Under the pieces are notes generated by a model. The model worked only from the letters and a program-made list of their open reading frames with translations, had not been told where the DNA came from and did not search any database. Below, piece after piece: positions 41,857-52,304 of a stretch of 64,000 nucleotides of DNA. A program made the position numbers and the translations under genes. Within the stretch, counting starts at the first letter, position 1. Each line of letters opens with the position of its first letter. This DNA comes from Actinomyces sp. oral taxon 897 (GTDB lineage: Bacteria; Actinomycetota; Actinomycetes; Actinomycetales; Actinomycetaceae), in contig NZ_CP027236.1 of the NCBI RefSeq assembly GCF_002999235.1, positions 124,001 through 188,000 of the forward strand. The letters run 5' to 3'.

Positions 41857-43416
41857 ATGACCTCTTCCACACTTTCCTCGCTCGTGCGTGCCACCGCCGC
41901 CGAGCAGGCCGCTGCCCTCGCCTCCGGCGAGGTCTCCTCCCACGAGCTGACCCAGGCGCACCTGGACCGTGTGTCCGCCGTTGACGACGCCGTGCACGCC
42001 TTCCTGGACGTGGACGCCTCCAGGGCCCTGGCCGACGCCGACGCCGCCGATGCCGTACGGCGCCAGGGGGCGGCCGGGGAGCTCACCGGGGTACCCGTGG
42101 CCGTCAAGGACCTCATCTGCACCAGGGGACAGGTGACCACCGCGGCCTCACGGATCCTCGCCGGCTGGGTCCCGCCCTACGACGCCACCCTGGTGACCAA
42201 CCTGCGTGCCGCCCACCTGCCGGTCCTGGGCAAGACCAACCTGGACGAGTTCGCCATGGGCGGCTCCACCGAGCACTCGGCCTTCGGCCGGACCTCCAAC
42301 CCCTGGGACCTGGGGCGGATCCCCGGGGGCTCCTCGGGCGGCTCGGCGGCGGCCCTGGGGGCCTTTGAGGCGCCCCTGGCGGTGGGCACCGACACAGGTG
42401 GCTCCATCCGCCAGCCTGCCGCCGTCACCGGCACCGTGGGGGTCAAGCCCACCTACGGCACGGTCTCGCGCTTTGGCGTCATCGCCATGGCCTCCTCCCT
42501 GGACACCCCCGGCCCCATGGCCCGCACCGTCCTGGACACCGCCCTGCTGCACGACGTCATCGCCTCCTACGACCCCCTGGACTCCACCTCGCTCAGTGAC
42601 GCCCCCCGGGGCATGGCCGCCGTCGTGCGCGCCGCACAGGCCGGGCGCGACCTCAGCGGGCTGCGCGTGGGCGTGGTCCGCGAGCTCGACGGCGGCGAGG
42701 GTTACCAGCCCGGCGTCGTGGACTCCTTCCACGCGGCCCTGCACCTGCTGGAGGAGGCCGGGGCCCAGGTCGAGACGGTCTGCCTGCCGCACCTGGAGTA
42801 CGCGCTGGACGCCTACTACCTCATTATGCCCGCTGAGGCCTCCTCCAACCTGGCCCGCTACGACGGCATGCGCTACGGCCTGCGGGTGGAGCCCGCGCAG
42901 GGCCCCGTCACCGCCGAGGCCGTCATGGCCGCCACCCGCGGCGCCGGTTTCGGTGACGAGGTCAAGCGCCGCATTATCCTGGGCACCCACGTGCTGAGCG
43001 CCGGTTACTACGACGCCTACTACGGGAGCGCCCAGAAGGTGCGCACACTCGTCCAGCGCGACTTCGCCGCCGCCTGGGACGAGGCGGACGTCCTGGTCTC
43101 ACCCACCGCGCCGGTGACGGCATACAGGTTCGGGGAGAAGGACGACCCGCTGACCATGTACAAGCTGGACGTCACCACGATCCCGGCGAACCTGGCCGGT
43201 GTCCCGGCCATGAGCCTGCCCTCGGGCCTGGTCGACGGCCTGCCGGTCGGCTTCCAGATCCTGGCCCCGCAGCGTGCCGACGACCGCCTCTACCGCGTGG
43301 GCGCCGTCCTGGAGGCCGCCCTGGAGGACAGGTGGGGCGCCCCCCTGCTCTCCCAGGCCCCCGCCCTGCCCGAGGCCGCCCCCGGCCAGGGCGCCGTATC
43401 TGAGGAGGAGAACTGA
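41857..43416 (+). CDS. gatA: Asp-tRNA(Asn)/Glu-tRNA(Gln) amidotransferase subunit A
   Basis: 519 residues. Amidase-signature enzyme that releases ammonia from glutamine for GatB. Catalytic triad positions are seen as Lys in [12 protein letters not shown], cis-Ser in [14 protein letters not shown] and the nucleophile Ser in [24 protein letters not shown] precedes the ATG. The stop shares its last base with the gatB ATG (TGATG), giving coupled translation. Confidence 0.97.
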   Translation: MTSSTLSSLVRATAAEQAAALASGEVSSHELTQAHLDRVSAVDDAVHAFLDVDASRALADADAADAVRRQGAAGELTGVPVAVKDLICTRGQVTTAASRILAGWVPPYDATLVTNLRAAHLPVLGKTNLDEFAMGGSTEHSAFGRTSNPWDLGRIPGGSSGGSAAALGAFEAPLAVGTDTGGSIRQPAAVTGTVGVKPTYGTVSRFGVIAMASSLDTPGPMARTVLDTALLHDVIASYDPLDSTSLSDAPRGMAAVVRAAQAGRDLSGLRVGVVRELDGGEGYQPGVVDSFHAALHLLEEAGAQVETVCLPHLEYALDAYYLIMPAEASSNLARYDGMRYGLRVEPAQGPVTAEAVMAATRGAGFGDEVKRRIILGTHVLSAGYYDAYYGSAQKVRTLVQRDFAAAWDEADVLVSPTAPVTAYRFGEKDDPLTMYKLDVTTIPANLAGVPAMSLPSGLVDGLPVGFQILAPQRADDRLYRVGAVLEAALEDRWGAPLLSQAPALPEAAPGQGAVSEEEN

Positions 43417-44909
43417 TGGACGAGCTCATGGACTACGACGAGGCGGTGCGCCGCTACGACCCGGTCCTGGGGCTGGAGGTGCACGTCGAGCTGGGCACCG
43501 CCACCAAGATGTTCGACGCCGCCCCCAACGTCTTCGGGGCGCGACCCAACACCATGGTCACCCCCACCAGCGTGGGGCTTCCCGGCTCACTGCCCGTGGT
43601 CAACGGCAAGGGGGTGGAGTACGCCATCCGTATCGGCCTGGCCCTGGGCTGCCAGATCGCCGAGTCCTGCCGATTCGCGAGGAAGAACTACTTCTACCCA
43701 GACCTGGCCAAGGACTTCCAGACCTCCCAGTCCGACGAGCCCATCGCCTACGACGGAGCCCTGGAGGTCGAGCTGGAGGACGGTACCTTCTTCACCGTCC
43801 CCATTGAGCGGGCCCACATGGAGGAGGACGCCGGGAAGAACACCCACGTGGGTGGGGCTGACGGCCGTATCGAGGGCGCCAGCCACTCCCTGGTGGACTA
43901 CAACCGTGCCGGCGTGCCCCTGGTGGAGATCGTCACCCGCCCTATCGAGGGCGCGGGCGAGCGGGCCCCTGAGGTCGCGGCCACCTACGTGAGGACCCTG
44001 CGCGACATCTTCCGGGCCCTGGGGGTCTCCGAGGCGCGTATGGAGCGTGGCAACGTGCGTGCTGACGTCAACGTCTCCCTGCGTGAGTCCCCCGACGCCC
44101 CCCTGGGTACCCGTACCGAGACCAAGAACGTCAACACCTTCCGCGGTATTGAGCAGGTTGTCCGCTACGAGATCCGGCGTCAGGCGGCGGTCCTCGCCTC
44201 CGGGGGGACGGTGCTGCAGGAGACCCGCCACGGCCAGGCCGACGGCACCACCCGCCCCGGTCGCGTCAAGTCCGATGCGGACGACTACCGCTACTTCCCT
44301 GAGCCCGACCTCGTCCCCGTGGCCCCCAGTCGTCAGTGGGTCGAGGAGATCCGGGCCGCCCTGCCCGAGATGCCCGCTGCCAGGCGGCGGCGTCTGAAGG
44401 CCGAGTGGTCCCTGTCCGACTCCGAGATGCGTGACGTGGTCAACGCCGGTGCGTTGGAGCTGGTCGAGGCCACCACGGCTGCCGGTACGAGTGGCCAGGC
44501 TGCCCGTAAGTGGTGGATGGGGGAGCTCTCCCGCGCCGCCAAGGAGCGTGGGGTCACGCTGGAGGACCTGCCCGTCACCCCGGCGCAGGTCGCCCAGCTC
44601 CAGTCCCTGGTGGACAGCGGACGCCTTACCGACAAACTGGCACGTCAGGTCCTGGAGGGTGTCCTGGCCGGGGAGGGTGACCCCGAGGCCGTGTCCGCCG
44701 CCCGGGGCCTGGAGGTGGTCTCCGACGACGGCGCCCTGCTGGCTGCGGTTGACCAGGCCCTGGCCGACAACCCCGACGTCGCGGAGAAGATCCGTGGCGG
44801 CAAGGTCCAGGCCGCGGGTGCCATTGTCGGCGCGGTCATGAGGGCCACCCGGGGCCAGGCCAATGCCAGGCGGGTACGTGAGCTCATTATGGAGCGGGTG
44901 AGTGCCTGA
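43416..44909 (+). CDS. gatB: Asp-tRNA(Asn)/Glu-tRNA(Gln) amidotransferase subunit B
   Basis: 497 residues. GatB binds the mischarged tRNA, phosphorylates its side chain and amidates it. Conserved parts: [16 protein letters not shown] at the front, [54 protein letters not shown], and the C-terminal YqeY-like tail (about 345-495) that holds the tRNA. The lengths and order of the three gat genes are ordinary. A 640-bp gene-free stretch follows. Confidence 0.97.
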   Translation: MDELMDYDEAVRRYDPVLGLEVHVELGTATKMFDAAPNVFGARPNTMVTPTSVGLPGSLPVVNGKGVEYAIRIGLALGCQIAESCRFARKNYFYPDLAKDFQTSQSDEPIAYDGALEVELEDGTFFTVPIERAHMEEDAGKNTHVGGADGRIEGASHSLVDYNRAGVPLVEIVTRPIEGAGERAPEVAATYVRTLRDIFRALGVSEARMERGNVRADVNVSLRESPDAPLGTRTETKNVNTFRGIEQVVRYEIRRQAAVLASGGTVLQETRHGQADGTTRPGRVKSDADDYRYFPEPDLVPVAPSRQWVEEIRAALPEMPAARRRRLKAEWSLSDSEMRDVVNAGALELVEATTAAGTSGQAARKWWMGELSRAAKERGVTLEDLPVTPAQVAQLQSLVDSGRLTDKLARQVLEGVLAGEGDPEAVSAARGLEVVSDDGALLAAVDQALADNPDVAEKIRGGKVQAAGAIVGAVMRATRGQANARRVRELIMERVSA

Positions 44910-45549
44910 GCTGACGTCCGCAGGCTTATTCAAGGAGTGGTGTCCGGTCCGGGGGGAGGCGTGGACTCACCCCGGACCAGGGGAGAGGGGCCACGTCGTC
45001 CGGGGTGGAGGCGTGGAGGGTTGCCATAATCCTCTCGGAGCGTGCGTCGTGGCCCCGTCCGGGTCGGGGGTCTGGAGCCCCGACCGCCGTGGGGCCTGCG
45101 TCGAGGCGGCTGCTGGGCCGGACGGACATTGCGCCCGGGTCAGCTTGCGGACCCGCAGACGTCGGAAGGACGGCTCTGCCGCGCGGGTATCACTCATGCA
45201 CGGGCTCCGCTGGCCCGGGGAAAACTGCGTGTCCCTCTACCTGGGGACTGCCGCGACGACGAGCCCAGCTGACCCAGGGAGGACCAGCCCCTCGAGCTCA
45301 GGTCCAGGTTGGCGCGGGTCTGGACGTGCCGGGCCGGGGGACCGGCCCCGTAGCCCAGGGGAGGACCTCCAGGGGAGGATCTTCTGAGCCGTGTAGCAGG
45401 TGCCGACGCGGCGCAACCTGGGGTGGAAGGACCGCCCCACAGAAGGCGGACGACACGTGCGATAAGGGCGCACAGGCTCCCGGCCCCGGGTCTGCCGGTG
45501 CTCTCACGGGCTGGTGGTGCAAGACACCTCCTGCGCCGCCAGCCCGTCG
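44910..45549. other. 640-bp gap without recognisable gene
   Basis: Both strands have only short frames that resemble no protein and lack ribosome sites. GGAGGCGTGGA recurs at 44955 and 45007, and GGGCCGG/CCGGCCC near 45331-45349 can form a hairpin. A small RNA or a decayed gene cannot be excluded, but nothing supports one. Confidence 0.6.
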
Positions 45550-46773
45550 CTACCGGGACGGCTTGAGGCGGATGACCGTGGAGGTCAGGAGCCGTAGAGG
45601 GTTGATGTAGCTCTTCCGACCGGTGCGCGCACCCCAGTGAAGGGCGTCCACCCCGTCGGTACGGTGGCCAGCCAGGAGCGTGCCGATCACCTGCCCGGCC
45701 TCCACGTGGTCCCCGGCCTGCACGCAGGGCTCTACCGGCTCGTAGGTGGTACGGATTCCGTCGGCGTGGTCGATCGAGACCACCGGCCGCCCGGCCACGG
45801 GCCCGGAGAAGGCCACCGTCCCTGCTGCCGCGGCACGTACCGGGGAGCCTGCGGCCAGGGCCAGATCCACTCCCCGGTGCCCGCGCAGCCAGTCGTGGGC
45901 GGGCGGGTCAAAGGAGGCTAGGACGGCGACCGGGCCCCCTGTCGGCCAGGTGTAGCGCACCCGGGGTGAGCGCTGGGGGAGGGGCGCCGGGTCACCCTGA
46001 CCGCTCCCTGGGACCGATACCCCCGCGGCGTCCGGCATGAGCCAGGTGGCGTCTGAGACCGTCAGCCCTGACGCAGGAACCGCCTGGCCGTGTGCGAGGA
46101 CGGTGGGGTGGGCGCCAGCTGTCGTTCCCGTGACGGGCGTGCTCCCCGGGACCGGGGGCGGCTCGGGGGCCGTGGGCCGGGGCGGGCTGGCCAGCTCCGT
46201 CGGACCAACCGGCTCCGCCGGGCCAGCAGGAACCGGTGGGTTGGCCAGCTCCGTCCGGCTTGCCGGGTCGGGTGGGACAGTGAGGGTGGCTGGAGCGGAC
46301 GTCCCCTGGGAGGCCGTGCCGGCTAGGGTGGGGCCAGCGGGAGCGGGAGAAGTACCCAGGTCGGGAGCACCGGGGCCAGCAGGAACCGGTGGGCTGGCCG
46401 GGCCGGGCGCGTCAACGGAGACGGTCGGGTCGCCGGGGACAACCGGGGCGGGCACCGGGGAGGACGCCAAGGACACCGTGGTGGAGTAAGGGAAACGGCC
46501 CTGGGTGGGGGTGGTCGGGGGCTGGGGCCCTGGGGCCGGGGCGATGACGTCGTGCCCGCCGCCCGGGGTCATGGTCCTCTCAGCCGGGGCGGGTCGAGGC
46601 CCTACCTGCCCGGGTGGCGGATCCGGGCTGGTAGGCCTGGAGTGAGGGGACGCCGCCGGTGCCGAGGACGAGAGCAGGAGCAGGGCGGCGGCCAGGAGCA
46701 CCAGGCCGGAGACCCTCCGGGCGCGGGCGGGCTGGACTGGCTGAAGAATATGTGTGAAGTGTGTCATGGCCAT
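45550..46773 (-). CDS. M23-family peptidase (secreted, Pro/Ala-rich linker)
   Basis: 407 residues. A signal peptide or membrane anchor (about 20-40, VSGLVLLAAALLLLSSSAPAA) is followed by about 230 residues of Pro/Ala/Gly/Val-rich low-complexity sequence and then a compact M23 LytM-like domain (about 280-400): HDWLRGHRGVDLALAAGSPVRAAAAGTVAFSG gives the first His-xxx-Asp zinc ligands, and DALHWGAR supplies the later His. The protein should act on peptidoglycan outside the cell. An M23 gene next to rpsB on the opposite strand is a common actinobacterial arrangement. The start could also be the ATG two codons later. Confidence 0.85.
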   Translation of the reverse strand: MAMTHFTHILQPVQPARARRVSGLVLLAAALLLLSSSAPAASPHSRPTSPDPPPGQVGPRPAPAERTMTPGGGHDVIAPAPGPQPPTTPTQGRFPYSTTVSLASSPVPAPVVPGDPTVSVDAPGPASPPVPAGPGAPDLGTSPAPAGPTLAGTASQGTSAPATLTVPPDPASRTELANPPVPAGPAEPVGPTELASPPRPTAPEPPPVPGSTPVTGTTAGAHPTVLAHGQAVPASGLTVSDATWLMPDAAGVSVPGSGQGDPAPLPQRSPRVRYTWPTGGPVAVLASFDPPAHDWLRGHRGVDLALAAGSPVRAAAAGTVAFSGPVAGRPVVSIDHADGIRTTYEPVEPCVQAGDHVEAGQVIGTLLAGHRTDGVDALHWGARTGRKSYINPLRLLTSTVIRLKPSR

Positions 46774-47062
46774 ATACTGTGCCTAGCGCGTCCCACGTTT
46801 CACCTGTGATGCCTCTACCCTGTGGACAAAGAGTTGTCCACAGGCTGAGGACGCCGAGTGACGCCGCATGATTCCGCGGTTCCTGCCTCTAAGGGGTGCT
46901 CTTATTGAGGAGGCGAGGGGCCTGGTCGGCGCTGCGGCAGGGCCTGGTAGACGGTCGCAGGCGCCGTCCTGAGAGGCTGTGATACCCTCACGCCGCAGCG
47001 TGCTGCCTGTCATCTTGGATCGACAGCTCCCAGTGCGTTGACTACGCGTGCCCGCACCTGCG

Positions 47063-47087
47063 AGGCCCACCAGTACCTGGTGGGCCT
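47063..47087 (+). promoter_or_regulatory. Perfect hairpin in the rpsB leader region
   Basis: AGGCCCACCAG pairs perfectly with CTGGTGGGCCT around the loop TAC, 255 bp before rpsB. No T-run follows, so a regulatory leader structure or attenuator is as likely as a terminator. The 568-bp region 46774-47341 otherwise contains no gene I can support. Confidence 0.4.
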
Positions 47088-47341
47088 GACAGGACGTCCT
47101 CTCGGATGACGCAGCCGTGGTCCCGGCCCAGCCGGGTGGCTGCGCGTCGCAGGCACCAGGCCCGTACCCGGTACCGCCCCGTCGGCGTCGGGGTCGTCCC
47201 ACCCGTCCCGCACGGGTGACGGCAGGGAAGAAACCAGCCCCCGGACCCCGGCGTCAGGTCCCCGCCACGGGACGGCGGCGCCGTCGGTCCCAGAGAGACC
47301 GTGGCCCGGGCAACCTCCCGGGACCACACGAAAGGACCGTC

Positions 47342-48163
47342 ATGGCAGTCGTGACCATGCGCCAGCTCCTCGAGAGCGGTGTCCACTTCGGGCACCAGAC
47401 CCGCCGCTGGAACCCTAAGATGAAGCGCTTCATCCTCACCGAGCGCAACGGCATCTACATTATCGACCTTCAGCAGTCGGTGGACGGCATTAACGCCGCC
47501 TATGACTTTGTCAAGGAGATCGTCGCCCGTGGTGGGAACATCCTCTTCGTGGGCACCAAGAAGCAGGCGCAGGCCGCCGTGGCCGAGCAGGCCCAGCGAG
47601 TGGGTATGCCGTACGTGAACCAGCGCTGGCTGGGCGGTATGCTCACCAACTTCTCCACCGTGCACGCCCGCCTGGACCGCATGAAGGAGCTTGAGCAGAT
47701 CGACTTTGACGACGTGGCCGGCTCCGGCCGCACCAAGAAGGAGCTGCTCATGATGCGTCGGGAGAAGGACAAGCTCTCCCGCACCCTGGGCGGAATCCGC
47801 GACATGGCCAAGCTGCCCGCCGCCGTCTGGGTGGTGGACACCAAGAAGGAGCACCTGGCCGTTGCCGAGGCCAAGAAGCTGGGAATCCCGGTCATCGCGA
47901 TCCTCGACACCAACTGCGACCCTGACGAGGTCACCTACGGCATCCCCGGCAACGACGACGCCATCCGCTCCGTCGAGCTGCTGACCCGCGTGGTGGCCGA
48001 GGCCGTGGCGGCCGGGCTGCTTGACCCCGCCGCGGGCCGGGGCCGCACGGGTGCCAAGGAGTCCGCCGGGACCCCCGAGGACGAGCCCCTGCCCGAGTGG
48101 GAGGCCGAGCTCCTCTCCGGTACCTCCGAGGCCACGGAGAAGGCCGCCTCCGAGCAGGCCTGA
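47342..48163 (+). CDS. rpsB: 30S ribosomal protein S2
   Basis: 273 residues. [23 protein letters not shown], the IYIIDLQQ segment, [28 protein letters not shown] and [26 protein letters not shown] are all conserved S2 motifs. AAAGGA precedes the ATG. An acidic, Ala/Glu-rich C-terminal extension of about 30 residues is usual in actinobacteria. Cotranscribed with tsf, as in nearly all bacteria. Confidence 0.98.
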   Translation: MAVVTMRQLLESGVHFGHQTRRWNPKMKRFILTERNGIYIIDLQQSVDGINAAYDFVKEIVARGGNILFVGTKKQAQAAVAEQAQRVGMPYVNQRWLGGMLTNFSTVHARLDRMKELEQIDFDDVAGSGRTKKELLMMRREKDKLSRTLGGIRDMAKLPAAVWVVDTKKEHLAVAEAKKLGIPVIAILDTNCDPDEVTYGIPGNDDAIRSVELLTRVVAEAVAAGLLDPAAGRGRTGAKESAGTPEDEPLPEWEAELLSGTSEATEKAASEQA

Positions 48164-48209
48164 GCCCCAATACTTCGTCCGTCAACTCCACGATCACCAG
48201 GAGATATCC

Positions 48210-49049
48210 ATGGCGAACTACACCACTGCTGACATTAAGGCGCTGCGCGAGAAGACCGGCGCCGGCATGCTCGACGTCAAGAAGGCGCTCGACGAGGCCG
48301 ACGGCGACATTGAGAAGGCCATTGAGATTATCCGCGTCAAGGGACTCAAGGGCATTGCCAAGCGCGAGGGCCGCTCCGCCTCCGCCGGGCTCATTGTCGC
48401 CAAGGTCGTCGATGAGGCCCAGGGCCAGGTGGGCGTCCTTGTCGAGATCAACGCCGAGACCGACTTCGTGGCCAAGAACCAGAAGTTCCTGGACTACGCC
48501 GACAAGGTCCTCGCCGCCGCCCTGGCCTCTGACGCCCAGAGCGCCGAGGCGCTGGCCGAGGTCGAGGTCGACGGCACCAGCGTCAAGGACCTCACCGACT
48601 CCATGCAGGCCGTCATTGGCGAGAAGATCGTCGTGCGCCGCCTGGCCCGCCTGACCGCGCCGCAGGTGGAGCTCTACCTGCACCGCACCAACCCCGACCT
48701 GCCCGCCCAGGTGGGCGTGCTGGTGGGCACCGACGCCGCGGCCGCCCAGGTGGCCCACGACGTCGCCATGCACGTCGCCGCCTACTCCCCGGCCTACCTC
48801 AGCCGCCAGGACGTCCCGGCTGAGACCGTGGACAAGGAGCGCTCCATTGCCGAGGAGGTCACCCGCGCCGAGGGCAAGCCCGAGAAGGCCATCGCCAAGA
48901 TCGTCGAGGGACGCCTGAACGGCTTCTTCAAGGAGAACGTCCTGCTGGACCAGGCCTACGCCAAGGACCCCAAGACCACGGTCGGCAAGGTCGTCAAGGC
49001 TACCGGCGGTGAGCTGACCGGTTTCGTGCGCTTCCGCGTGGGTGCCTGA
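48210..49049 (+). CDS. tsf: Elongation factor Ts
   Basis: 279 residues; nucleotide exchange factor for EF-Tu. The N-terminal UBA-like module (IKALREKTGAGMLDVKKALDEADGDIEKAI), the TDFVAKNQ motif that inserts into EF-Tu, and the coiled-coil and C-terminal part (VEGRLNGFFKENVLLDQAY) are present. AGGAGATATCC precedes the ATG, 46 bp after rpsB. A strong terminator follows. Confidence 0.98.
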   Translation: MANYTTADIKALREKTGAGMLDVKKALDEADGDIEKAIEIIRVKGLKGIAKREGRSASAGLIVAKVVDEAQGQVGVLVEINAETDFVAKNQKFLDYADKVLAAALASDAQSAEALAEVEVDGTSVKDLTDSMQAVIGEKIVVRRLARLTAPQVELYLHRTNPDLPAQVGVLVGTDAAAAQVAHDVAMHVAAYSPAYLSRQDVPAETVDKERSIAEEVTRAEGKPEKAIAKIVEGRLNGFFKENVLLDQAYAKDPKTTVGKVVKATGGELTGFVRFRVGA

Positions 49050-49083
49050 GGCAGGTCCCCTGATACCGGCCCCGAGACGGGGC

Positions 49084-49123
49084 GTGCCTGTGGGCGGTGC
49101 GTGACAGCGCCGCCCACAGGCAC
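49084..49123. terminator. Terminator after tsf
   Basis: A perfect 14-bp stem GTGCCTGTGGGCGG / CCGCCCACAGGCAC, with an additional GCG/CGC pair set in the loop. It ends the rpsB-tsf operon and can also serve the converging symporter operon. Confidence 0.88.
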
Positions 49124-49193
49124 GTTCACGAGGTGGGGGACGTTCCCGTGGGCAGTCTGGTGACCTCCTGGCGGGCCCCCCGGATCTCGCGTG

Positions 49194-49481
49194 CTAGATC
49201 CCCTCGTGGACGATCTTCTTAATAGTCTTCTCGTCCATGCCGGTGATGTTCTCGTCGCCGCTCTCGCCCTCGGGGGAGAGGAGCCACCAGGCTGCCATGG
49301 AGCCGGCGATGACGAGCAGGGCGATACCGGCCCACAGGTTGGCGTTGACCCCGCCGGTCTTGGCGTTCTCGTCAGGACCGTTGAGGAAGGCTGAGCACAG
49401 GAGCAGGTACACGCCGATAATGCCGAGCACGGCGGCGATGACGGTGCGGATGTCCGCGAGGACCTTGAGGAACGTGTTCAT
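49194..49481 (-). CDS. Small two-helix membrane protein paired with a sodium:solute symporter
   Basis: 95 residues with two membrane helices (about 9-31 and 48-68) and a charged cytosolic tail SPEGESGDENITGMDEKTIKK. I do not recognise the family. It starts 14 bp after the symporter stop with GGGAGACAG upstream, so it is in the same operon. Some sodium:solute symporters have small membrane partners (for example YjcH with ActP), but this is not a DUF485-like sequence. An accessory or stabilising role is inferred from position only. Confidence 0.6.
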   Translation of the reverse strand: MNTFLKVLADIRTVIAAVLGIIGVYLLLCSAFLNGPDENAKTGGVNANLWAGIALLVIAGSMAAWWLLSPEGESGDENITGMDEKTIKKIVHEGI

Positions 49482-49495
49482 AGCTGTCTCCCTGG

Positions 49496-51235
49496 TCAGT
49501 GGAAGATGGTGTTGAGGAGGAGGACGAGGGTGGCCGAGCAGATCGCCAGGGGGACCGGCTGGCGGAACCAGGCGAGCTCGGCGCTCTTGGGGTCGGCGCG
49601 GTGCTCCTTGGGGGTCAGGGAGTAGACGAAGCCGACGAGCTCGGAGTCAGGCTTGGGCCTGGTGACCAGCGAGACCACCACCGTCACCACCAGGTCCGTG
49701 GTGAAGGCCGCACCTGCCGCCAGGAAGGCCAGGCCCTGGCCCGGGAGGTTCAGCAGGTGCGTCCAGTGCAGGATATTGAGGGTCAGCGCCGCCAGGGTCC
49801 CTGAGACCAGGCCGATCCAGCCCGCGGTCGCCGTCGCCCGCTTCCAGAGCATGCCGACGATAAAGGTCGCGAAGAGCGGAGCGTTGAACATGGAGAACAG
49901 CTGCTGGAGGTAGTCCATGAGGTTCTCGAACTTGGAGGCGATGAACGCCGTGAGGATGGCGGTGATAGTGGCGAACGCCGTCGCGAGGTGCCCGATCCTC
50001 AGGTAGGTGGCGTCATCGGCCTTCTTATTGATGTAGCCCTCGTAGAGATCCACGGTGAACACCGTGTTGAAGGCGGAGATATTGGCTGCCATACCGGCCA
50101 TGAAGGAGGCCAGCAGGCCGGTGATCGCCAGGCCCAGGAGCCCGTTGGGCAGCACGTCACGCATGAGCAGCAGGACGGCGTCGTTGTAGGTGGCGCTGCC
50201 TGCCGGGGCCTCGGTGCCCGCGATGGTCAGCTGCTTGAGGTCGATGACCTCCCTGACCAGGACGGCTGCCACCATGCCGGGGATGATCACCAGGAACGGG
50301 ACCAGCATCTTGGCGAAGGTGCCGATGATCGGGGCCGAGCGCGCCGAGGAGATGGAGTCCGCCGCCATGGCGCGCTGCACCTCCACGAAGTTGGTGGTCC
50401 AGTAGCCGAAGGAGAGCACGAAGCCCAGGCCGAAGACGATGCCGATCACCGACAGGACGGGGGAGCCGAAGCCGGACAGGAGCAGACCGGGCCAGGAGTG
50501 GAGCTGGGCGGCGGGGTCGGCGTAGGTGCCCTGGGCCCCGGACACCGCCTGGGTGACCTTCTCGGTGAGCCCCTCCCACCAGCCCACCCGGTGCAGGCCC
50601 AGCAGGGTCAGGGGGAGTAGGGCCACGATAATGACGAAGAACTGCAGGACCTCGTTGTAGATGGCCGCCGACAGCCCGCCTAGGCTGATGTAGGAGAAGA
50701 CGATGACGGCGGCCACGACCAGCGCCACCCACAGCGGCCAGCCCAGCAGGCGGTTGATGATCGAGCCCAGCAGGAAGAGGTTGACCCCGGCGATGAGCAG
50801 CTGGGCCAGGGCGAAGGCGATCGCGTTGATCAGGTGCGCCGTGCTGCCGTAGCGCTTGAGCATGAACTCCGGCACGGAGCGGACCTTGGAGCCGTAGTAG
50901 AAGGGCATCATGACCAGCCCCAGGAACAGCATGGCCGGGATGGCGCCGATCCAGAAGTAGTGGAAGGTCGGCAGGCCGTACTTCGCCCCGTTGGCGGACA
51001 TGCCCATGATCTCCACGGCGCCGAGGTTGGCCGAGACGAAGGCGATGCCGGTCACCCAGGCGGGCAGGGAGCGGCCCGAGGTGAGGAACTCGTTGGAGGA
51101 GGAGGTTCGCATCTTGGCCATGAAGCCCACGGCGATGACGAAGCCGAAGTAGATGACGATGGGGAAGTAGTCGTACCAGCGGGCGTCCAGGCGGATGGAG
51201 GATGCTGCTGGCAGCAGTAAGGGGTAGAGGGTCAT
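49496..51235 (-). CDS. Sodium:solute symporter (SSS family)
   Basis: 579 residues with 13-15 membrane helices. Typical SSS stretches: NEFLTSGRSLPAWVTGIAFVSANLGAVEIMG in the first helices, and FGLGFVLSFGYWTTNFVEVQRAMAADS with the conserved GYW(T)TxxxxxQR motif. The ATG at 51235 is chosen for its AGGAGCCTACCC ribosome site; the frame is open 16 codons further. The closest feel is the sugar/SGLT-like branch, but the solute cannot be fixed from sequence. It is inserted on the minus strand within the otherwise plus-strand rpsB-rip block and is followed by a small membrane-protein gene. Confidence 0.88.
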   Translation of the reverse strand: MTLYPLLLPAASSIRLDARWYDYFPIVIYFGFVIAVGFMAKMRTSSSNEFLTSGRSLPAWVTGIAFVSANLGAVEIMGMSANGAKYGLPTFHYFWIGAIPAMLFLGLVMMPFYYGSKVRSVPEFMLKRYGSTAHLINAIAFALAQLLIAGVNLFLLGSIINRLLGWPLWVALVVAAVIVFSYISLGGLSAAIYNEVLQFFVIIVALLPLTLLGLHRVGWWEGLTEKVTQAVSGAQGTYADPAAQLHSWPGLLLSGFGSPVLSVIGIVFGLGFVLSFGYWTTNFVEVQRAMAADSISSARSAPIIGTFAKMLVPFLVIIPGMVAAVLVREVIDLKQLTIAGTEAPAGSATYNDAVLLLMRDVLPNGLLGLAITGLLASFMAGMAANISAFNTVFTVDLYEGYINKKADDATYLRIGHLATAFATITAILTAFIASKFENLMDYLQQLFSMFNAPLFATFIVGMLWKRATATAGWIGLVSGTLAALTLNILHWTHLLNLPGQGLAFLAAGAAFTTDLVVTVVVSLVTRPKPDSELVGFVYSLTPKEHRADPKSAELAWFRQPVPLAICSATLVLLLNTIFH

Positions 51236-51463
51236 GGGTAGGCTCCTGCGGTAGGGACGGCGCTCGACTGTGAGTGCCTTCACGTAGCCTAGTGGCTGGC
51301 TGGGGTTTCATCCACCGGTTCGGGGGACCTCCTTCGGCCAGACGACGGGTGGCCTCCCGTCCGTGATGACGGCGGTCAACCAGGTAGTCTCTGACAGGTA
51401 GTGCGAGCGCGAGCGTGCGCGCGACCGTACCCCAGGCCGCGGACTGACGTAAGGAGACCCGTC

Positions 51464-52213
51464 ATGACTCAGACCCCCCAGACCGATACGTCGCGCCGTC
51501 CGCGTCGTGTCCTGCTCAAGCTCTCTGGTGAGGTCTTCGGAGGCGGCAGCGTGGGGCTGGACGCCGATGTCGTCTCCGACGCCGCCCGGCAGATCGCCCA
51601 GGCCGTGCTCCAGGGGGTCCAGGTGGCTGTCGTCGTCGGCGGAGGCAACTTCTTCCGCGGTGCCGAGCTCTCCTCCCGGGGGATGGACCGCGCCCGGGCT
51701 GACTACATGGGCATGCTCGGCACCGTCATGAACGCCCTGGCTCTGCAGGACTTCATTGAGCAGGCAGGCGTGCCCGCCCGGGTCCAGACCGCGATCGCCA
51801 TGGGGCAGGTCGCCGAGTCCTACATCCCGCTACGTGCCATCCGTCACATGGAGAAGGGGCGCGTGGTGGTCTTCGGGGCGGGGGCGGGCCTGCCCTACTT
51901 CTCCACCGACACCGTCTCGGCCCAGCGTGCCCTGGAGACCCACTGCGAGGAGCTCCTGGTAGGCAAGAACGGGGTGGACGGGGTCTACACCGCCGACCCG
52001 CGTACCCACCCCGACGCCGTCAGGCTGGAGCGCCTCTCCTACGACCGGGCCCTGAGCGAGGGGCTCCAGGTCCTGGACGCCTCCGCCTTCGCCCTGTGCC
52101 GTGACAACGGCCTGACCATGCGGGTGTTCGGCATGGGCGGACGTGGGAACATTACCCGGGCCCTGCTCGGGGAGAAGATCGGTACCCTCGTGTCGGTCAC
52201 CGGCGAGGCCTGA
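51464..52213 (+). CDS. pyrH: UMP kinase
   Basis: 249 residues; phosphorylates UMP to UDP. The amino-acid-kinase fold shows [55 protein letters not shown] and the uridylate pocket [35 protein letters not shown] precedes the ATG. The next gene is frr, as in most bacteria. Confidence 0.97.
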   Translation: MTQTPQTDTSRRPRRVLLKLSGEVFGGGSVGLDADVVSDAARQIAQAVLQGVQVAVVVGGGNFFRGAELSSRGMDRARADYMGMLGTVMNALALQDFIEQAGVPARVQTAIAMGQVAESYIPLRAIRHMEKGRVVVFGAGAGLPYFSTDTVSAQRALETHCEELLVGKNGVDGVYTADPRTHPDAVRLERLSYDRALSEGLQVLDASAFALCRDNGLTMRVFGMGGRGNITRALLGEKIGTLVSVTGEA

Positions 52214-52304
52214 GCCCCGACCTCGGTGGCCCCACCTGCCACCACCCTCAACTTCCCGCGCCCGGCGCGGTCCCACCTACCAACCACCAGTGCAAGGAAG
52301 ACCA

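Noticed and set aside
47106..47219. A 37-residue Arg/Pro/Val-rich peptide upstream of rpsB
   Set aside because: No ribosome site, no family resemblance, and an Arg-rich reading is what random GC-rich DNA gives.
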